64,000 nucleotides of DNA from JARFQW01 sp963842955 (GTDB taxonomy: Bacteria; Pseudomonadota; Gammaproteobacteria; Steroidobacterales; XN24): contig CAWJIJ010000011.1 of the NCBI GenBank assembly GCA_963842955.1, positions 744,001 to 808,000 on the forward strand. Reading direction: 5' to 3'. Below are positions 7,668-15,542 of the stretch, one piece after another (positions within the stretch are counted from its first letter, which is position 1; each line of letters begins with the position of its first letter). The notes beneath the pieces were generated by a model. The model was not told the origin of the DNA and did no database searches. It saw only the letters and a program-made list of their open reading frames with translations. A program made the position numbers and the translations under genes.

Positions 7668-8008
7668 CTTTCGGCCTCTTCCACCGCCTGCACGACTTTC
7701 GCGGCGTACATCAATGACGGACCGCCGCCCATCAGGACGGCGACACTGAGCATCTCCATGATCTGCTCGCGCGTCGCTCCGGCCTTCAGCGCACCGGGCG
7801 TATGGAACGCAACGCAGGGCTCGCAACGGGTCGCGACGGATATGGCCAGCGCGATCAGTTCCTTCGTCGCCTTGTCCAGCACTCCCGGCTCGAAGGCCGC
7901 GGCATGCAGGGCGTTGAATCCCTTCAGCGTATCGGGCTGCTGACCCCGAAATCCGGCAAGGCCGGCATTGATGTGCTGCCGCACGTCGGCGAAATGACCG
8001 TCGGACAG
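7664..8008 (-). CDS. Carboxymuconolactone decarboxylase (AhpD-like) family protein, probable CTG start
   Basis: The product has the AhpD-like core: KATKELIALAISVATRCEPCVAFH, where CxxC plus the downstream His form the redox/proton-relay site, then an AGATREQIMEMLSVAVLMGGGPS helix pair. Family members are small all-helical disulfide-active proteins acting in peroxidase-reducing systems or lactone decarboxylation. An in-frame GTG at 7984 has no ribosome-binding site. A CTG at 8006-8008 lies 7 bases after a perfect GGAGGA (8016-8021) and adds SDGHFADV, which fits the usual N-terminus of this group, so CTG is probably the start (114 residues). It is divergent from a glutathione-dependent reductase, which supports a redox role. 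Confidence 0.85.
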   Translation of the reverse strand: MSDGHFADVRQHINAGLAGFRGQQPDTLKGFNALHAAAFEPGVLDKATKELIALAISVATRCEPCVAFHTPGALKAGATREQIMEMLSVAVLMGGGPSLMYAAKVVQAVEEAES

Positions 8009-8077
8009 AAGTTATTCCTCCAATCCAGCGCGTTAACCTGCGCGAAAGCGTAGTGCAACAATCATGAGGATCAAAGC

Positions 8078-9076
8078 ATGGGATTACTTGTCGATGGCGT
8101 GTGGTCGGACCGCTGGTATGACACCAAGAAGACCGGCGGAGAGTTCGTGCGGAAGGCCTCGGCTTTTCGCCACTGGATTACCGCCGACGGCGGCGCCGGG
8201 CCGAGCGGCGAAAGCGGATTCCCCGCGGAGCCTGGCCGCTATCACCTGTACGTCTCGCTGGCCTGTCCGTGGGCCCACCGGACCCTGATCTTTCGGGCGC
8301 TGAAGCGGCTGGAGGACGTGATCTCCGTTTCGGTCGTCCATCCGGACATGCTGGAGCACGGCTGGACCTTCGCGCCGTGCGCCGCACCCGGATTCGAAAC
8401 CGGCGACCCGCTCTTCGGTTCGGCCTGCGCCTACGAAATCTATACCCGTGCCCTTCCGGACTACACCGGGCGGGTAACTGTCCCGATCCTCTGGGATATC
8501 GAAAGAGCAACCATCGTTAACAATGAGTCCTCGGAAATAATCCGCATGCTGAACTCGGCGTTCGACGCCCATACGGCGGTGGCCACGGACTACTACCCCG
8601 AGGCGCTCCGACCGGAGATCGACGCGATCAACGAGGTCGTCTACGAGAACGTCAACAACGGCGTTTACCGCTGCGGTTTCGCAACGACCCAGGAGGCCTA
8701 TTCGACGGCCTTCAAACGGCTGTTCTCGACGCTGGACGATCTCGAGGAACGGCTGACCCATCAGCGCTATCTTGCGGGATCCCGGCTGACCGAAGCGGAC
8801 TGGCGGCTGTTTACCACCCTCGTGAGGTTCGACGCGGTTTACGTCGGCCATTTCAAGTGCAATCACCAGCGAATCGCCGACTATCCGGCCCTGTCAGGCT
8901 ATCTGCGCGAGCTCTACCAGGTCCCGGGTGTTGCTGAGACAGTGAACCTGGCTCACATCAAGCGTCACTACTACTTCAGTCACGACACCATCAACCCGAC
9001 CCGTATCGTGCCGGAAGGCCCTGTCCTGGACCTGGAATCGCCCCACGGCCGGGAGCACCTGGCCGCCGACGGCTGA
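8078..9076 (+). CDS. yqjG: Glutathionyl-hydroquinone reductase (Xi-class glutathione S-transferase)
   Basis: The 332-residue protein has the Xi-class signature CPWAHR near residue 65, whose Cys takes glutathione from glutathionyl-hydroquinones, and downstream NNESSEIIRMLN (glutathione site) and YNNGVYR-like VNNGVYRCGFA segments. The length matches E. coli YqjG/EcfG-type enzymes. The reaction reduces GS-hydroquinones with a second glutathione, recycling quinones damaged by conjugation. The C-terminal helical domain holds RYLAGSRLTEADWRLF. It lies opposite the AhpD-like gene across a 69 base gap. gshA in the same region supplies glutathione synthesis. Confidence 0.93.
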   Translation: MGLLVDGVWSDRWYDTKKTGGEFVRKASAFRHWITADGGAGPSGESGFPAEPGRYHLYVSLACPWAHRTLIFRALKRLEDVISVSVVHPDMLEHGWTFAPCAAPGFETGDPLFGSACAYEIYTRALPDYTGRVTVPILWDIERATIVNNESSEIIRMLNSAFDAHTAVATDYYPEALRPEIDAINEVVYENVNNGVYRCGFATTQEAYSTAFKRLFSTLDDLEERLTHQRYLAGSRLTEADWRLFTTLVRFDAVYVGHFKCNHQRIADYPALSGYLRELYQVPGVAETVNLAHIKRHYYFSHDTINPTRIVPEGPVLDLESPHGREHLAADG

Positions 9077-9102
9077 ATACGGGGCTGTCGCTACGGCCTG
9101 CA

Positions 9103-9156
9103 GAAAAAAGTGGGCGCCGCTGGAAAGCCTTTCGGCCGCGGCGCCCGAGGGGGGGT
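9103..9156 (-). repeat. Terminator-like hairpin repeat, copy 1
   Basis: A perfect 9-base inverted repeat, GGGCGCCGC (9112-9120) and GCGGCGCCC (9138-9146), with a 17-base loop. On the minus strand the hairpin is followed by ACTTTTTT, the layout of an intrinsic terminator, and preceded by a C-run. A near copy lies 89 bases downstream. It may stop minus-strand transcripts from the small gene at 9268-9573. Confidence 0.6.
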
Positions 9157-9192
9157 CCTGTGTCGAAGCGACGGTCCCCTGCCGTCACTTCC

Positions 9193-9247
9193 GAAAAAGT
9201 GGGCGCCGCTGGAAACCCAAGTTGGGCGCGGCGCCCGAGGGGGGGTT
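9193..9247 (-). repeat. Terminator-like hairpin repeat, copy 2
   Basis: The same stem sequences recur at 9201-9209 and 9228-9236 with an 18-base loop, again flanked by the T-run on the minus strand (ACTTTTTC) and by a run of seven G on the plus strand. The loops differ in sequence between copies while stems and flanks are conserved, as expected for a structured element under selection or a recently duplicated repeat. It lies just past the stop of the 9268-9573 gene. Confidence 0.6.
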
Positions 9248-9267
9248 CGGTGAGCGTTCAGGCGGTC

Positions 9268-9573
9268 CTAAACCGTGGTCCTTGACGAAATTCGGTCCAT
9301 CTGTTCCCTGATACCGTCCCTGGTATCCAGATCGAGCCTCGGCGAAATGCCCCGACACCTGGTAGCAGCTGCTACCGCCGCCCAATCCCTGGCGTGGTCG
9401 GACAACGCGTCCACTTCGATCCTGCCGTCCGGCCTCCGGACCAGCACCCGCGGGGCTTTCAGACCCCCTCTGCGGCGCTGCTCTGATGGCAACATGGCGA
9501 TGATTTCGTCTCGCACCGGTAACTCCCTTCCAGCACGCTCGAAGGGATCTATGCAGAACCCGTGCCAACTCAC
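9268..9573 (-). CDS. Small hypothetical protein
   Basis: A 101-residue frame that I believe is real because its GTG start (9571-9573) is preceded at 7 bases by GGAGGG, and it is followed by two terminator-like hairpins on the same strand. The protein is basic, with no signal peptide or membrane segment; it contains a PRVLVRRPDGRIEVDALSDH stretch resembling a short beta-hairpin. I do not recognise a family. The opposite-strand frame at 9275-9610 is less protein-like (Ser/Arg/Pro-rich). Its function is unknown. Confidence 0.55.
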   Translation of the reverse strand: MSWHGFCIDPFERAGRELPVRDEIIAMLPSEQRRRGGLKAPRVLVRRPDGRIEVDALSDHARDWAAVAAATRCRGISPRLDLDTRDGIREQMDRISSRTTV

Positions 9574-9714
9574 CGGGAGTCCCTCCAAACCTGGCCGCCG
9601 GGGCGTTTAGTGCGTTTTCGTACGCGGTCACGAGGTGACACATTGCGTCACTTTCTGACCTCGAAGGCAGCCCTTCGGCTGGCCCCCGGCACGCGAGCCG
9701 GAACACAATGCCCC

Positions 9715-10488
9715 ATGGATACTCCGCATCACCGGCCGGACGCCGTCCCCTGCGCGAACTGTGGGACGAGCCGGGTCGGGCCCTGGTGTCACGCCTGCGG
9801 CCAGCGGGCCCCGGAGCCGCTGCGATTTTCGCGCATCACCCGGGATGTTCTGGAGCAGATCACCGATCTTGGCGCGGAGCGCGGCCTGCTCTACACGCTA
9901 CGGCAGCTGACCATGCGCCCGGGCGAGGCCATCAGGGCCTACGTCGACGGACGGCGCCAGCCCCTGGTCAATCCGGTCAAGTACGCCTTTTTCGCGTTGA
10001 CCATCGTCGCCGTGACCGTGGGCGTGACCGGCACGGACCCGGGCGAGGCCCTCGGGATGGTCGAGCGCAGCCCGGTGGAGCGCCAGGCACTCGCCATTTC
10101 CAACGCGTTGCTCGCCTACCTGGCGTTCCTGTCCATGCTGCCGGTTGCCGCCCTGCAGCGCTGGCTGTTCAAAGGCCGCATGGCGTTCGCGGAAAACTAT
10201 GCCTTCCAGCTCTTCGTGACCGGCCATCTGGCCCTGTTCGACACCCTGGCCATTGTGATCGGTCTGATGGAGTCTTTGCTCGGGATGGCCGTCCTGGTCT
10301 GCGCGCATCTGTTGTACCTGTTGTTTGCGCTCGGAGGATTCCATCAGCGCCGGGGCATGGGCCTGCTCTGGCGTGGTGTAGCCGTGCAGGCGGGTGGGTT
10401 CATCGCCCTGAACGGCCTTGCCTGGGTGTTCGCCAATTTGCTCAGCTGGATGGGCGTTCTGGATGCGCTGGAACGGCTCCTGATCTGA
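9715..10488 (+). CDS. DUF3667 membrane protein
   Basis: The 257-residue product begins with a zinc-ribbon-like CANCG...CHACGQR, followed by the DUF3667 segment RFSRITRDVLEQITDLG..GLLYTLRQLTMRPGEAIRAYVDG and YAFFALTIV, then about five hydrophobic helices. This matches the uncharacterised DUF3667 family of inner-membrane proteins with an N-terminal zinc finger. ATG 9715 places the Cys motif at the N-terminus, where it is usual; the longer frame to 9562 adds non-conserved Arg/Thr-rich sequence. Its role is unknown. The stop codon lies inside an 18-base tandem duplication. Confidence 0.85.
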   Translation: MDTPHHRPDAVPCANCGTSRVGPWCHACGQRAPEPLRFSRITRDVLEQITDLGAERGLLYTLRQLTMRPGEAIRAYVDGRRQPLVNPVKYAFFALTIVAVTVGVTGTDPGEALGMVERSPVERQALAISNALLAYLAFLSMLPVAALQRWLFKGRMAFAENYAFQLFVTGHLALFDTLAIVIGLMESLLGMAVLVCAHLLYLLFALGGFHQRRGMGLLWRGVAVQAGGFIALNGLAWVFANLLSWMGVLDALERLLI

Positions 10489-10515
10489 GCAATTCCGCTG
10501 ATCTGAGTAATTCCA
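10480..10515 (+). repeat. 18-base tandem duplication spanning a stop codon
   Basis: CTGATCTGAGCAATTCCG (10480-10497) is followed directly by CTGATCTGAGTAATTCCA (10498-10515), 16 of 18 bases identical. The first copy contains the last codons and stop (CTG ATC TGA) of the DUF3667 gene; because 18 is a multiple of three, the second copy repeats an in-frame stop. This looks like a recent slippage event with no obvious function. Confidence 0.7.
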
Positions 10516-10548
10516 CGGGATTGCCGGAAGAAGGGGCAGCGGAGCCGG

Positions 10549-11166
10549 TCAGAATCCCGTTTCGGGCTTACGCCGCAGCCAGGCCGTCAATGGCGCAGAC
10601 GGGCCGGCCAGACGCTTCCAGAGGCCGTCGACCTGGTCGGTGAAGACGTCGTCGCCGGTCGCGATCTGAACGCTCCAGTCGCCACGGGCGATCTCGCCCT
10701 CGAGCTGCCCCGGCCCCCAGCCCGCATAACCGGAGTAGACCCGTACGCGTGCCGGGTCCAGCCCGTCCTCCATGAGAGACGCCAGCTTGTCGGATCTGGT
10801 GGTCACGTAGACATCGTCCACGACGTGACCGGCATCCTGGCCAGTCTCCCCGTCCGCCGGATCGCCCCGGAACAGCACGAACAGGCTCGCCGCCGGAACG
10901 GGGCCGCCGAGGAACAGGGCCCCCGCGGCCTGAGTGCGGGACTCGGGTCCAGCCCGCCCCCCCGCATCCGGTGCGGGCCGGTTCACCACGAGACCCATGG
11001 CGCCGGTCTCATCGGCCGCGACCAGGAGGACGACAGTCTGGCGGAACCCCGGACCGTCCAGCTGAGTCGTCGCCACCAGGAAACGGCCTGCGGCGGGCGA
11101 AAGGGACCCGGCGCCAACAAGCCCGGGCCCGGCAACCAGCAAGAGAACCAACATCAGCCTGCGCAT
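10549..11166 (-). CDS. YqgE/AlgH family protein with an N-terminal signal peptide
   Basis: The 205-residue protein has the AlgH/UPF0301 core: FLVATTQLDGPGFRQTVVLLVA..GAMGLVVNRP, a GGPVP segment, and RVYSGYAGWGPGQLEGEIARGDW. What is unusual is the N-terminus, MRRLMLVLLLVAGPGLVGAGS, which is a hydrophobic signal-peptide-like sequence; ordinary AlgH/YqgE proteins start almost directly at the core and are cytoplasmic. The mature protein may therefore be periplasmic. The AlgH function is poorly defined. It faces the DUF3667 gene tail-to-tail and is divergent from the M48 protease gene. Confidence 0.9.
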   Translation of the reverse strand: MRRLMLVLLLVAGPGLVGAGSLSPAAGRFLVATTQLDGPGFRQTVVLLVAADETGAMGLVVNRPAPDAGGRAGPESRTQAAGALFLGGPVPAASLFVLFRGDPADGETGQDAGHVVDDVYVTTRSDKLASLMEDGLDPARVRVYSGYAGWGPGQLEGEIARGDWSVQIATGDDVFTDQVDGLWKRLAGPSAPLTAWLRRKPETGF

Positions 11167-11331
11167 GTCTCAACCGTAGCAGCCCCGGAATACCCGCAAC
11201 AGGCGAAGGCACGGAGTTCGCCGACCGGTCCGGGAAAACTTGCACATCGGGGGCGCCAACCCCTTTGCGGCTTGGCGCAGTCGCCCCGGTGGGTAATGAT
11301 TGAATCCTGAGCAACCAGGGAGGCGACGGAG

Positions 11332-12144
11332 ATGTCCACAGCTGCCACGCCGGCCGTCCGAATGATTTTTCTGGCGGCAACGCTTGCCGCTACGACCGCG
11401 CTTGCGGGCTGCGGCACGTCGCCCACCGGGCGGCCACAGATCAAGTTCAAGTCCGAGGACGAGATGTCGGCCATGGGCGAGCAGTCGTTTCAGCAGATCC
11501 GGGCGCAGACACCGGCGTCCAGGGACCAGCAGGCGACGGCCATCGTGAACTGCGTGGCCACGGCCATCATCGGTCAGCTGCCGGTGAAGGAGCGCTTCGG
11601 CTGGGAGGTGGTCGTGTTCGACTCCAACCAGGTCAACGCCTTCGCCCTTCCCGGCCGCAAGATCGGGGTCTTCGAGGGCATTTTCCGGGTCGCGCGAAAC
11701 CAGGATCAGCTCGCGACGGTGATCGGCCACGAGGTGGCCCACGTGATCGCACAGCACGCCAACGAGCGGGTCTCCACATCGACGGCTGCCGGGTACGGGG
11801 CCCGGGCGGTTTCCGCTGGCGGCGGGGCTGGTGGCGCCGCGGCCGGCGCCGCCCTGGGTGTGGGTCTGCAGTATGGCGTGCTGATGCCGTTCAACCGCAA
11901 GCAGGAAACCGAGGCCGACGTCCTGGGACTCGATCTCATGGCGAAAGCCGGTTTCGACCCCAACCAGAGCCTGCCCCTGTGGGAGAACATGGACCGGCAG
12001 ACCGGCGAGAAACCCGCGGAATTCGTCTCCACCCATCCGTCGGGCGAGACACGCTCCACGAATCTGAACAATCAGCTGCCGATTGCCCTGAAGTTCTACG
12101 AGGAAGCGAAAAAGAGCCAGCTCGTGCCCGACTGCGGCTTCTGA
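11332..12144 (+). CDS. M48-family metalloprotease lipoprotein
   Basis: The 270-residue product has a signal peptide with lipobox LAGC (Cys27), then a peptidase M48 domain with HEVAH at 133-137, two zinc histidines and the catalytic Glu, and the third ligand in ETEAD near 194. A Gly/Ala-rich segment between them may be membrane-associated. It resembles outer-membrane LoiP/YggG-type proteases, which act in the periplasm on outer-membrane or stress-related proteins. Start ATG 11332 follows a GGAGGCGACGGAG purine stretch. The neighbouring gene of unknown function at 12260 is co-directional, 115 bases downstream. Confidence 0.92.
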   Translation: MSTAATPAVRMIFLAATLAATTALAGCGTSPTGRPQIKFKSEDEMSAMGEQSFQQIRAQTPASRDQQATAIVNCVATAIIGQLPVKERFGWEVVVFDSNQVNAFALPGRKIGVFEGIFRVARNQDQLATVIGHEVAHVIAQHANERVSTSTAAGYGARAVSAGGGAGGAAAGAALGVGLQYGVLMPFNRKQETEADVLGLDLMAKAGFDPNQSLPLWENMDRQTGEKPAEFVSTHPSGETRSTNLNNQLPIALKFYEEAKKSQLVPDCGF

Positions 12145-12259
12145 GATCGGGCCCCGCAGCGGGGGCCTGGCGCGGCGGGCAAGGCCCGGTGTCTTTGCCA
12201 TACTCTCTCCGGGGCAGATCCGCCCCGCGGTTCCTTGCCTGTTTGAGAGGGGGTAATTC

Positions 12260-12793
12260 ATGACTGACAGTCCACGCTTTACCGACGACGAGAAGTTTCT
12301 CCTGTTCAACACGCCGGCGATGATCGGCGCCGCAATGTCGTTCGCGCAAAGCAGCGGCGCCATCGGAACGTTCAAAGAGGCGCTGGCGAATGCCAAGAGC
12401 ATTTCGGGTGGCATAAAGGCCTTTCCCGGCAACGAGGTGATCCAGTCGGTCCTGCCGGACCTGGAGAACCGGGAGAGCGCCATGGAAACCGCCCGCAGCA
12501 TGCGAAAAAAAGCCGTCGAACGAATGAAATCCCTGCAGATCGATTCGAAGGAAAAGATGCATGCCCAGGCTATCGCGGATATCGGGGCCGTGCAGGACTT
12601 GCTGAAAACGAAGGCCACGCCCGAGGAGGCCGACCAGTATCGTCAGTGGGCCTTGTCAGTGGCGGAAAACGTGGCCAAGGCGGCATCGGAAGGCGGCTTT
12701 CTCGGTTTCGGCGGCGAACAGATCAGTGACGGGGAGCGGGCGGCCTACAGCGAGATCGCAGGAGCCCTCGGCCTGGACGCCAGGCTGGCCTGA
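12260..12793 (+). CDS. Hypothetical protein
   Basis: A 177-residue, mostly alpha-helical, soluble protein with a good start (GAGAGGGGG then ATG). The N-terminal half contains LLFNTPAMIGAAMSF and the middle is a charged helix rich in Lys/Glu/Met (AMETARSMRKKAVERMKSL). A FLGFGGEQISDGERAAY segment near the C-terminus is probably conserved. It has no signal peptide or recognisable catalytic motif. Codon use is like its neighbours, so it is a genuine gene; I do not recognise the family. Confidence 0.75.
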   Translation: MTDSPRFTDDEKFLLFNTPAMIGAAMSFAQSSGAIGTFKEALANAKSISGGIKAFPGNEVIQSVLPDLENRESAMETARSMRKKAVERMKSLQIDSKEKMHAQAIADIGAVQDLLKTKATPEEADQYRQWALSVAENVAKAASEGGFLGFGGEQISDGERAAYSEIAGALGLDARLA

Positions 12794-12809
12794 CCCGGCG
12801 CGCCGGGGA

Positions 12810-13874
12810 TCAGGGCGCGGCACCGGCCGCCGATCCGGCCGCGCGAAACCTGAGCAATTCCCGGGCCGCCCGGGCGGGCTGCTCTACCATGGGCAGGTGC
12901 CCCACGTTTGACAGGATGACCACGGTAGCGCCCGGAATGCGCTGAGCGAGGAGCGCGGCGCCCGCGGGAGCGAGCACGCGATCCGCATCGCCCCAGACAA
13001 TCAGCACGCCGAAGTCCCGGCGGGCCGGGAACTCCGGTATGGGAGACGCAGGGATGGGATACCCCCGATCACCGATCACGCGTATCTGTCCGCGGATAGC
13101 GAGATACCGGTCCCGGCGGTCGACCACCTGCTGACCGAGATAACGCTTCAGCCCGGAAGGCAGCCAGGGGGGATCGGAGAAAACGAAGCTCAGCCGGTCC
13201 GCCATGCCCTCGGGGGTGTCCGGCAGCAGCGGCACCGAACGGCCTGCGGCGATCAATTCGTCCATCTCGCTGGGCGGGGCTCCGGGAACACCGAGGGGCG
13301 CGAGCAACCACAGGCCGGCGACCCGTTCCGGATATTTCGCGGCGAACGCAGCAACGACATTCCCCCCCATCGAATTGCCGCCGAGCCAGGCGCGCCGGAT
13401 ACCCAGCTCATCCAGAAAGCCCCGCAGCCACTCAGCCTGGGCGGGGATGGCATACGCCGACAGGGGCCGGGCCGGATCCCAGCGGGATTCTCCGAAACCG
13501 GGCAGATCCGGGGCAATGACGCGGAACTCGCCGGTCAGGCGGGCGGCAACTCGTGTCCAGTTGTCCTTGTCCCCGGTGAACCCGTGCAACAGCACCAGGG
13601 GCTCCCCCCGGCCCCCTTCCAGGAACGGCACCGGCTGGCCCGCCACCTCGGTGCTCGACACCTCCAGGCCGGCGCGCCAGCGTTCGGCGCCCACGGCGGC
13701 CCTGTAGGCTGCCTCATCGGGGAGCAGCCATGCGAGCGCGAGGAGCAGCAGCACCGCCGCGCACAGAACGGCAGCGACAACGGCAACGAACCGTGGGAGG
13801 ACCCGGCCGCCTTCGCCTACAGTGGACAAGAGCCACTGCGAACTGCTGGCTGAATACGACCATGAAACCCGCAT
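12810..13874 (-). CDS. Alpha/beta hydrolase, membrane-anchored
   Basis: The protein has an N-terminal hydrophobic anchor (FVAVVAAVLCAAVLLLLALAWLL) and a complete alpha/beta hydrolase fold: LLHGFTGDKDNW oxyanion region, GGNSMGG nucleophile elbow (Ser), VWGDADRVL (Asp) and NVGHLPM (His). The segment ADLPGFGES-like PDLPGFGES is typical of lipase/esterase-like and C-C hydrolase-like members. The ATG at 13872-13874 with GGGGGA five bases upstream is my preferred start (354 residues); a TTG at 13829 would also keep the anchor. The substrate is unknown. The start region overlaps the ribosome-binding site of the divergent gene at 13900. Confidence 0.88.
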   Translation of the reverse strand: MRVSWSYSASSSQWLLSTVGEGGRVLPRFVAVVAAVLCAAVLLLLALAWLLPDEAAYRAAVGAERWRAGLEVSSTEVAGQPVPFLEGGRGEPLVLLHGFTGDKDNWTRVAARLTGEFRVIAPDLPGFGESRWDPARPLSAYAIPAQAEWLRGFLDELGIRRAWLGGNSMGGNVVAAFAAKYPERVAGLWLLAPLGVPGAPPSEMDELIAAGRSVPLLPDTPEGMADRLSFVFSDPPWLPSGLKRYLGQQVVDRRDRYLAIRGQIRVIGDRGYPIPASPIPEFPARRDFGVLIVWGDADRVLAPAGAALLAQRIPGATVVILSNVGHLPMVEQPARAARELLRFRAAGSAAGAAP

Positions 13875-13899
13875 GTCGGTCCCCCGGAGGATTTTTCCC

Positions 13900-14529
13900 A
13901 TGAGCAAGCTGGTTCCCAAGCTCATTCTCGAAGGGACACGCCTGACCCACAAGACTGACCTGGCTTTCGCGCTCAACGAGCACCCCCGCATTGTCGGGCC
14001 GCGCCGCTATCGTTACCACTCGCCCCTGATATCCGCCGAGTGGTGCGGGTTCACCAATTCACCCTGGGGCCGGGGACTGATCAACTACGACCCGACAGAA
14101 ACCGATCAGGCGATGGAGACCTATGCTTGCTGGGTGCGCCTGTTCGAACTGCTGCGCTACTACTCGTGGATCATCGACCGGTTTCATCTCTCGACTCGCG
14201 CCTGGCAGATCAACGCCGGACGGCCGGATCCCGATTTCGGCTGGCTCGAAGACCGCCTCGCGGCCCTGGATTTTCGCATCGTCCTTTGCCAGCGGCCGGC
14301 AGAATCCTTCGCCGCCGCCAGGCAGGAACGGCTCAAGGTCTCGGGAAAACCGTCCCAATACGACGATCTCGAGATTTTCGTCCGCGAGCAGGAACTGCTC
14401 GATACGCTGGCAGGACAATCGCGCCTGAAGGTCATGCGGCTGGACGTCAGCGACGGCAACCTGGCCGGCGCGGCTGACCGGGTGGCCGACTGGCTGGCTG
14501 CGACCGGCGGCCTGACCACGGATCGGTAA
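13900..14529 (+). CDS. P-loop NTPase-like protein (possible thymidylate/deoxynucleoside kinase-like fold)
   Basis: The 209-residue protein starts at ATG 13900 behind GGAGGA. Residues 8-20 read LILEGTRLTHKTDLAFAL: a Walker-A-like GxxxxxKT in which the usual second glycine is His. Further on, IIDRFHLSTRAW resembles the D-R-x-H-x-S motif of deoxynucleoside and thymidylate kinases, and a lid-like Arg-rich segment ERLKVSGKPSQYDD follows. I infer a small-molecule or nucleotide kinase-like P-loop protein, possibly with altered nucleotide binding. No close family is recognised. It is divergent from the hydrolase gene. Confidence 0.7.
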   Translation: MSKLVPKLILEGTRLTHKTDLAFALNEHPRIVGPRRYRYHSPLISAEWCGFTNSPWGRGLINYDPTETDQAMETYACWVRLFELLRYYSWIIDRFHLSTRAWQINAGRPDPDFGWLEDRLAALDFRIVLCQRPAESFAAARQERLKVSGKPSQYDDLEIFVREQELLDTLAGQSRLKVMRLDVSDGNLAGAADRVADWLAATGGLTTDR

Positions 14530-14540
14530 CGCGCCGGCCG

Positions 14541-15542
14541 TTAAGAATCGATCCGGAGCACGAGCTTGCCCCTGGCACGCCCGGACTGGCTGGCGGCCAG
14601 GGCGTCCGCCACCCGCGAAAGGGGCCACGTCCGCTCCACGTGACACCTGAGCCGCCCCTCTGCGGCCAGGCCAGCCAGTTCGGCAAGGCGGGCCCCGGAG
14701 GACCGTACGAGCACGAGGCGGGTCGGCTTGCGCCGTGGCAGCCAGCCCAGGCCAAGGTCCGCGGCCGCCCGGCGCAGCGCAACGCGCCGGGGCACTGTCG
14801 TAACGTGGCACCCGCCCGGCACCAGGATCCGCCGGCATCGGGCCGGGGACTCGCGGCCAATCGTGTCGAACACCCGGTCATAGCGGTGATGATCGCCGTC
14901 GAAGGCGTCGCTCTCGTAGTCGATGACGTGTCGACAGCCGAGCTCGCGGACGAAGTCGGTGTTGCGGCCGCTGCACACGCCGGTCACCTCCGCGCCCGCC
15001 GCAGTGGCGATCTGGACCGCCAGGTGACCCACGCCGCCCGACGCACCGATCACGAGAATTCGCCGGCCAGCGAGGCGCCGGCCGAGGCCCTGGTGCGCGG
15101 TCAGACCGGCCAGGGGGATGCCCGCGGCCGATGCGAATGTCAGCCCCTCGGGGATTCGCGCGCAGGCGCCGGCCCGGACAACACACCAGGAGGCGAAGGC
15201 GCCGAGGCCCCCGGAAAGGGTCTGCATGGCAAACACCCGATCCCCGGGACGATAGCCGGAGACCGAGCTGCCTGCCGCGGCAACCTCGCCGGCCACGTCC
15301 GCGCCGAGGACGAAGGCGCCCCGGGGCAGAGTCCACGAAAAAGGGTAGCGACCGGACACCATCATCCAGTCGCGAGGATTCACGCCCGCGGCCCGAACGC
15401 GGATGAGCAGGTCATGGGGCCCCGGCGAGGGGACCGCCACTTCGCGCAGATCCACCGCGCCGGCGCCGGGACGCTCGAGTACGGCCGCAGTCATAACGGG
15501 CGGCAGGCCCGGCACGGGGTTTGTGTTCTGATCCACGGACAT
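14541..15542 (-). CDS. Zinc-independent medium-chain dehydrogenase (quinone oxidoreductase-like)
   Basis: The product has the MDR fold: N-terminal GroES-like domain with GVNPRDWMMVSGRYP and LGADVAGEVAAAGSSVSGYRPGDRVFA, then a Rossmann domain with VIGASGGVGHLAVQIA and a YDRVFDTIG segment. The zinc-binding Cys/His set of alcohol dehydrogenases is absent, as in quinone oxidoreductases and reticulon-4-interacting-type reductases, so it likely reduces quinones or enones with NADPH. Start is uncertain: ATG 15542 (333 residues) or ATG 15494, which removes 16 residues before MTAAVLERPG. Upstream frame to 15848 is antisense to the next gene. Confidence 0.88.
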   Translation of the reverse strand: MSVDQNTNPVPGLPPVMTAAVLERPGAGAVDLREVAVPSPGPHDLLIRVRAAGVNPRDWMMVSGRYPFSWTLPRGAFVLGADVAGEVAAAGSSVSGYRPGDRVFAMQTLSGGLGAFASWCVVRAGACARIPEGLTFASAAGIPLAGLTAHQGLGRRLAGRRILVIGASGGVGHLAVQIATAAGAEVTGVCSGRNTDFVRELGCRHVIDYESDAFDGDHHRYDRVFDTIGRESPARCRRILVPGGCHVTTVPRRVALRRAAADLGLGWLPRRKPTRLVLVRSSGARLAELAGLAAEGRLRCHVERTWPLSRVADALAASQSGRARGKLVLRIDS

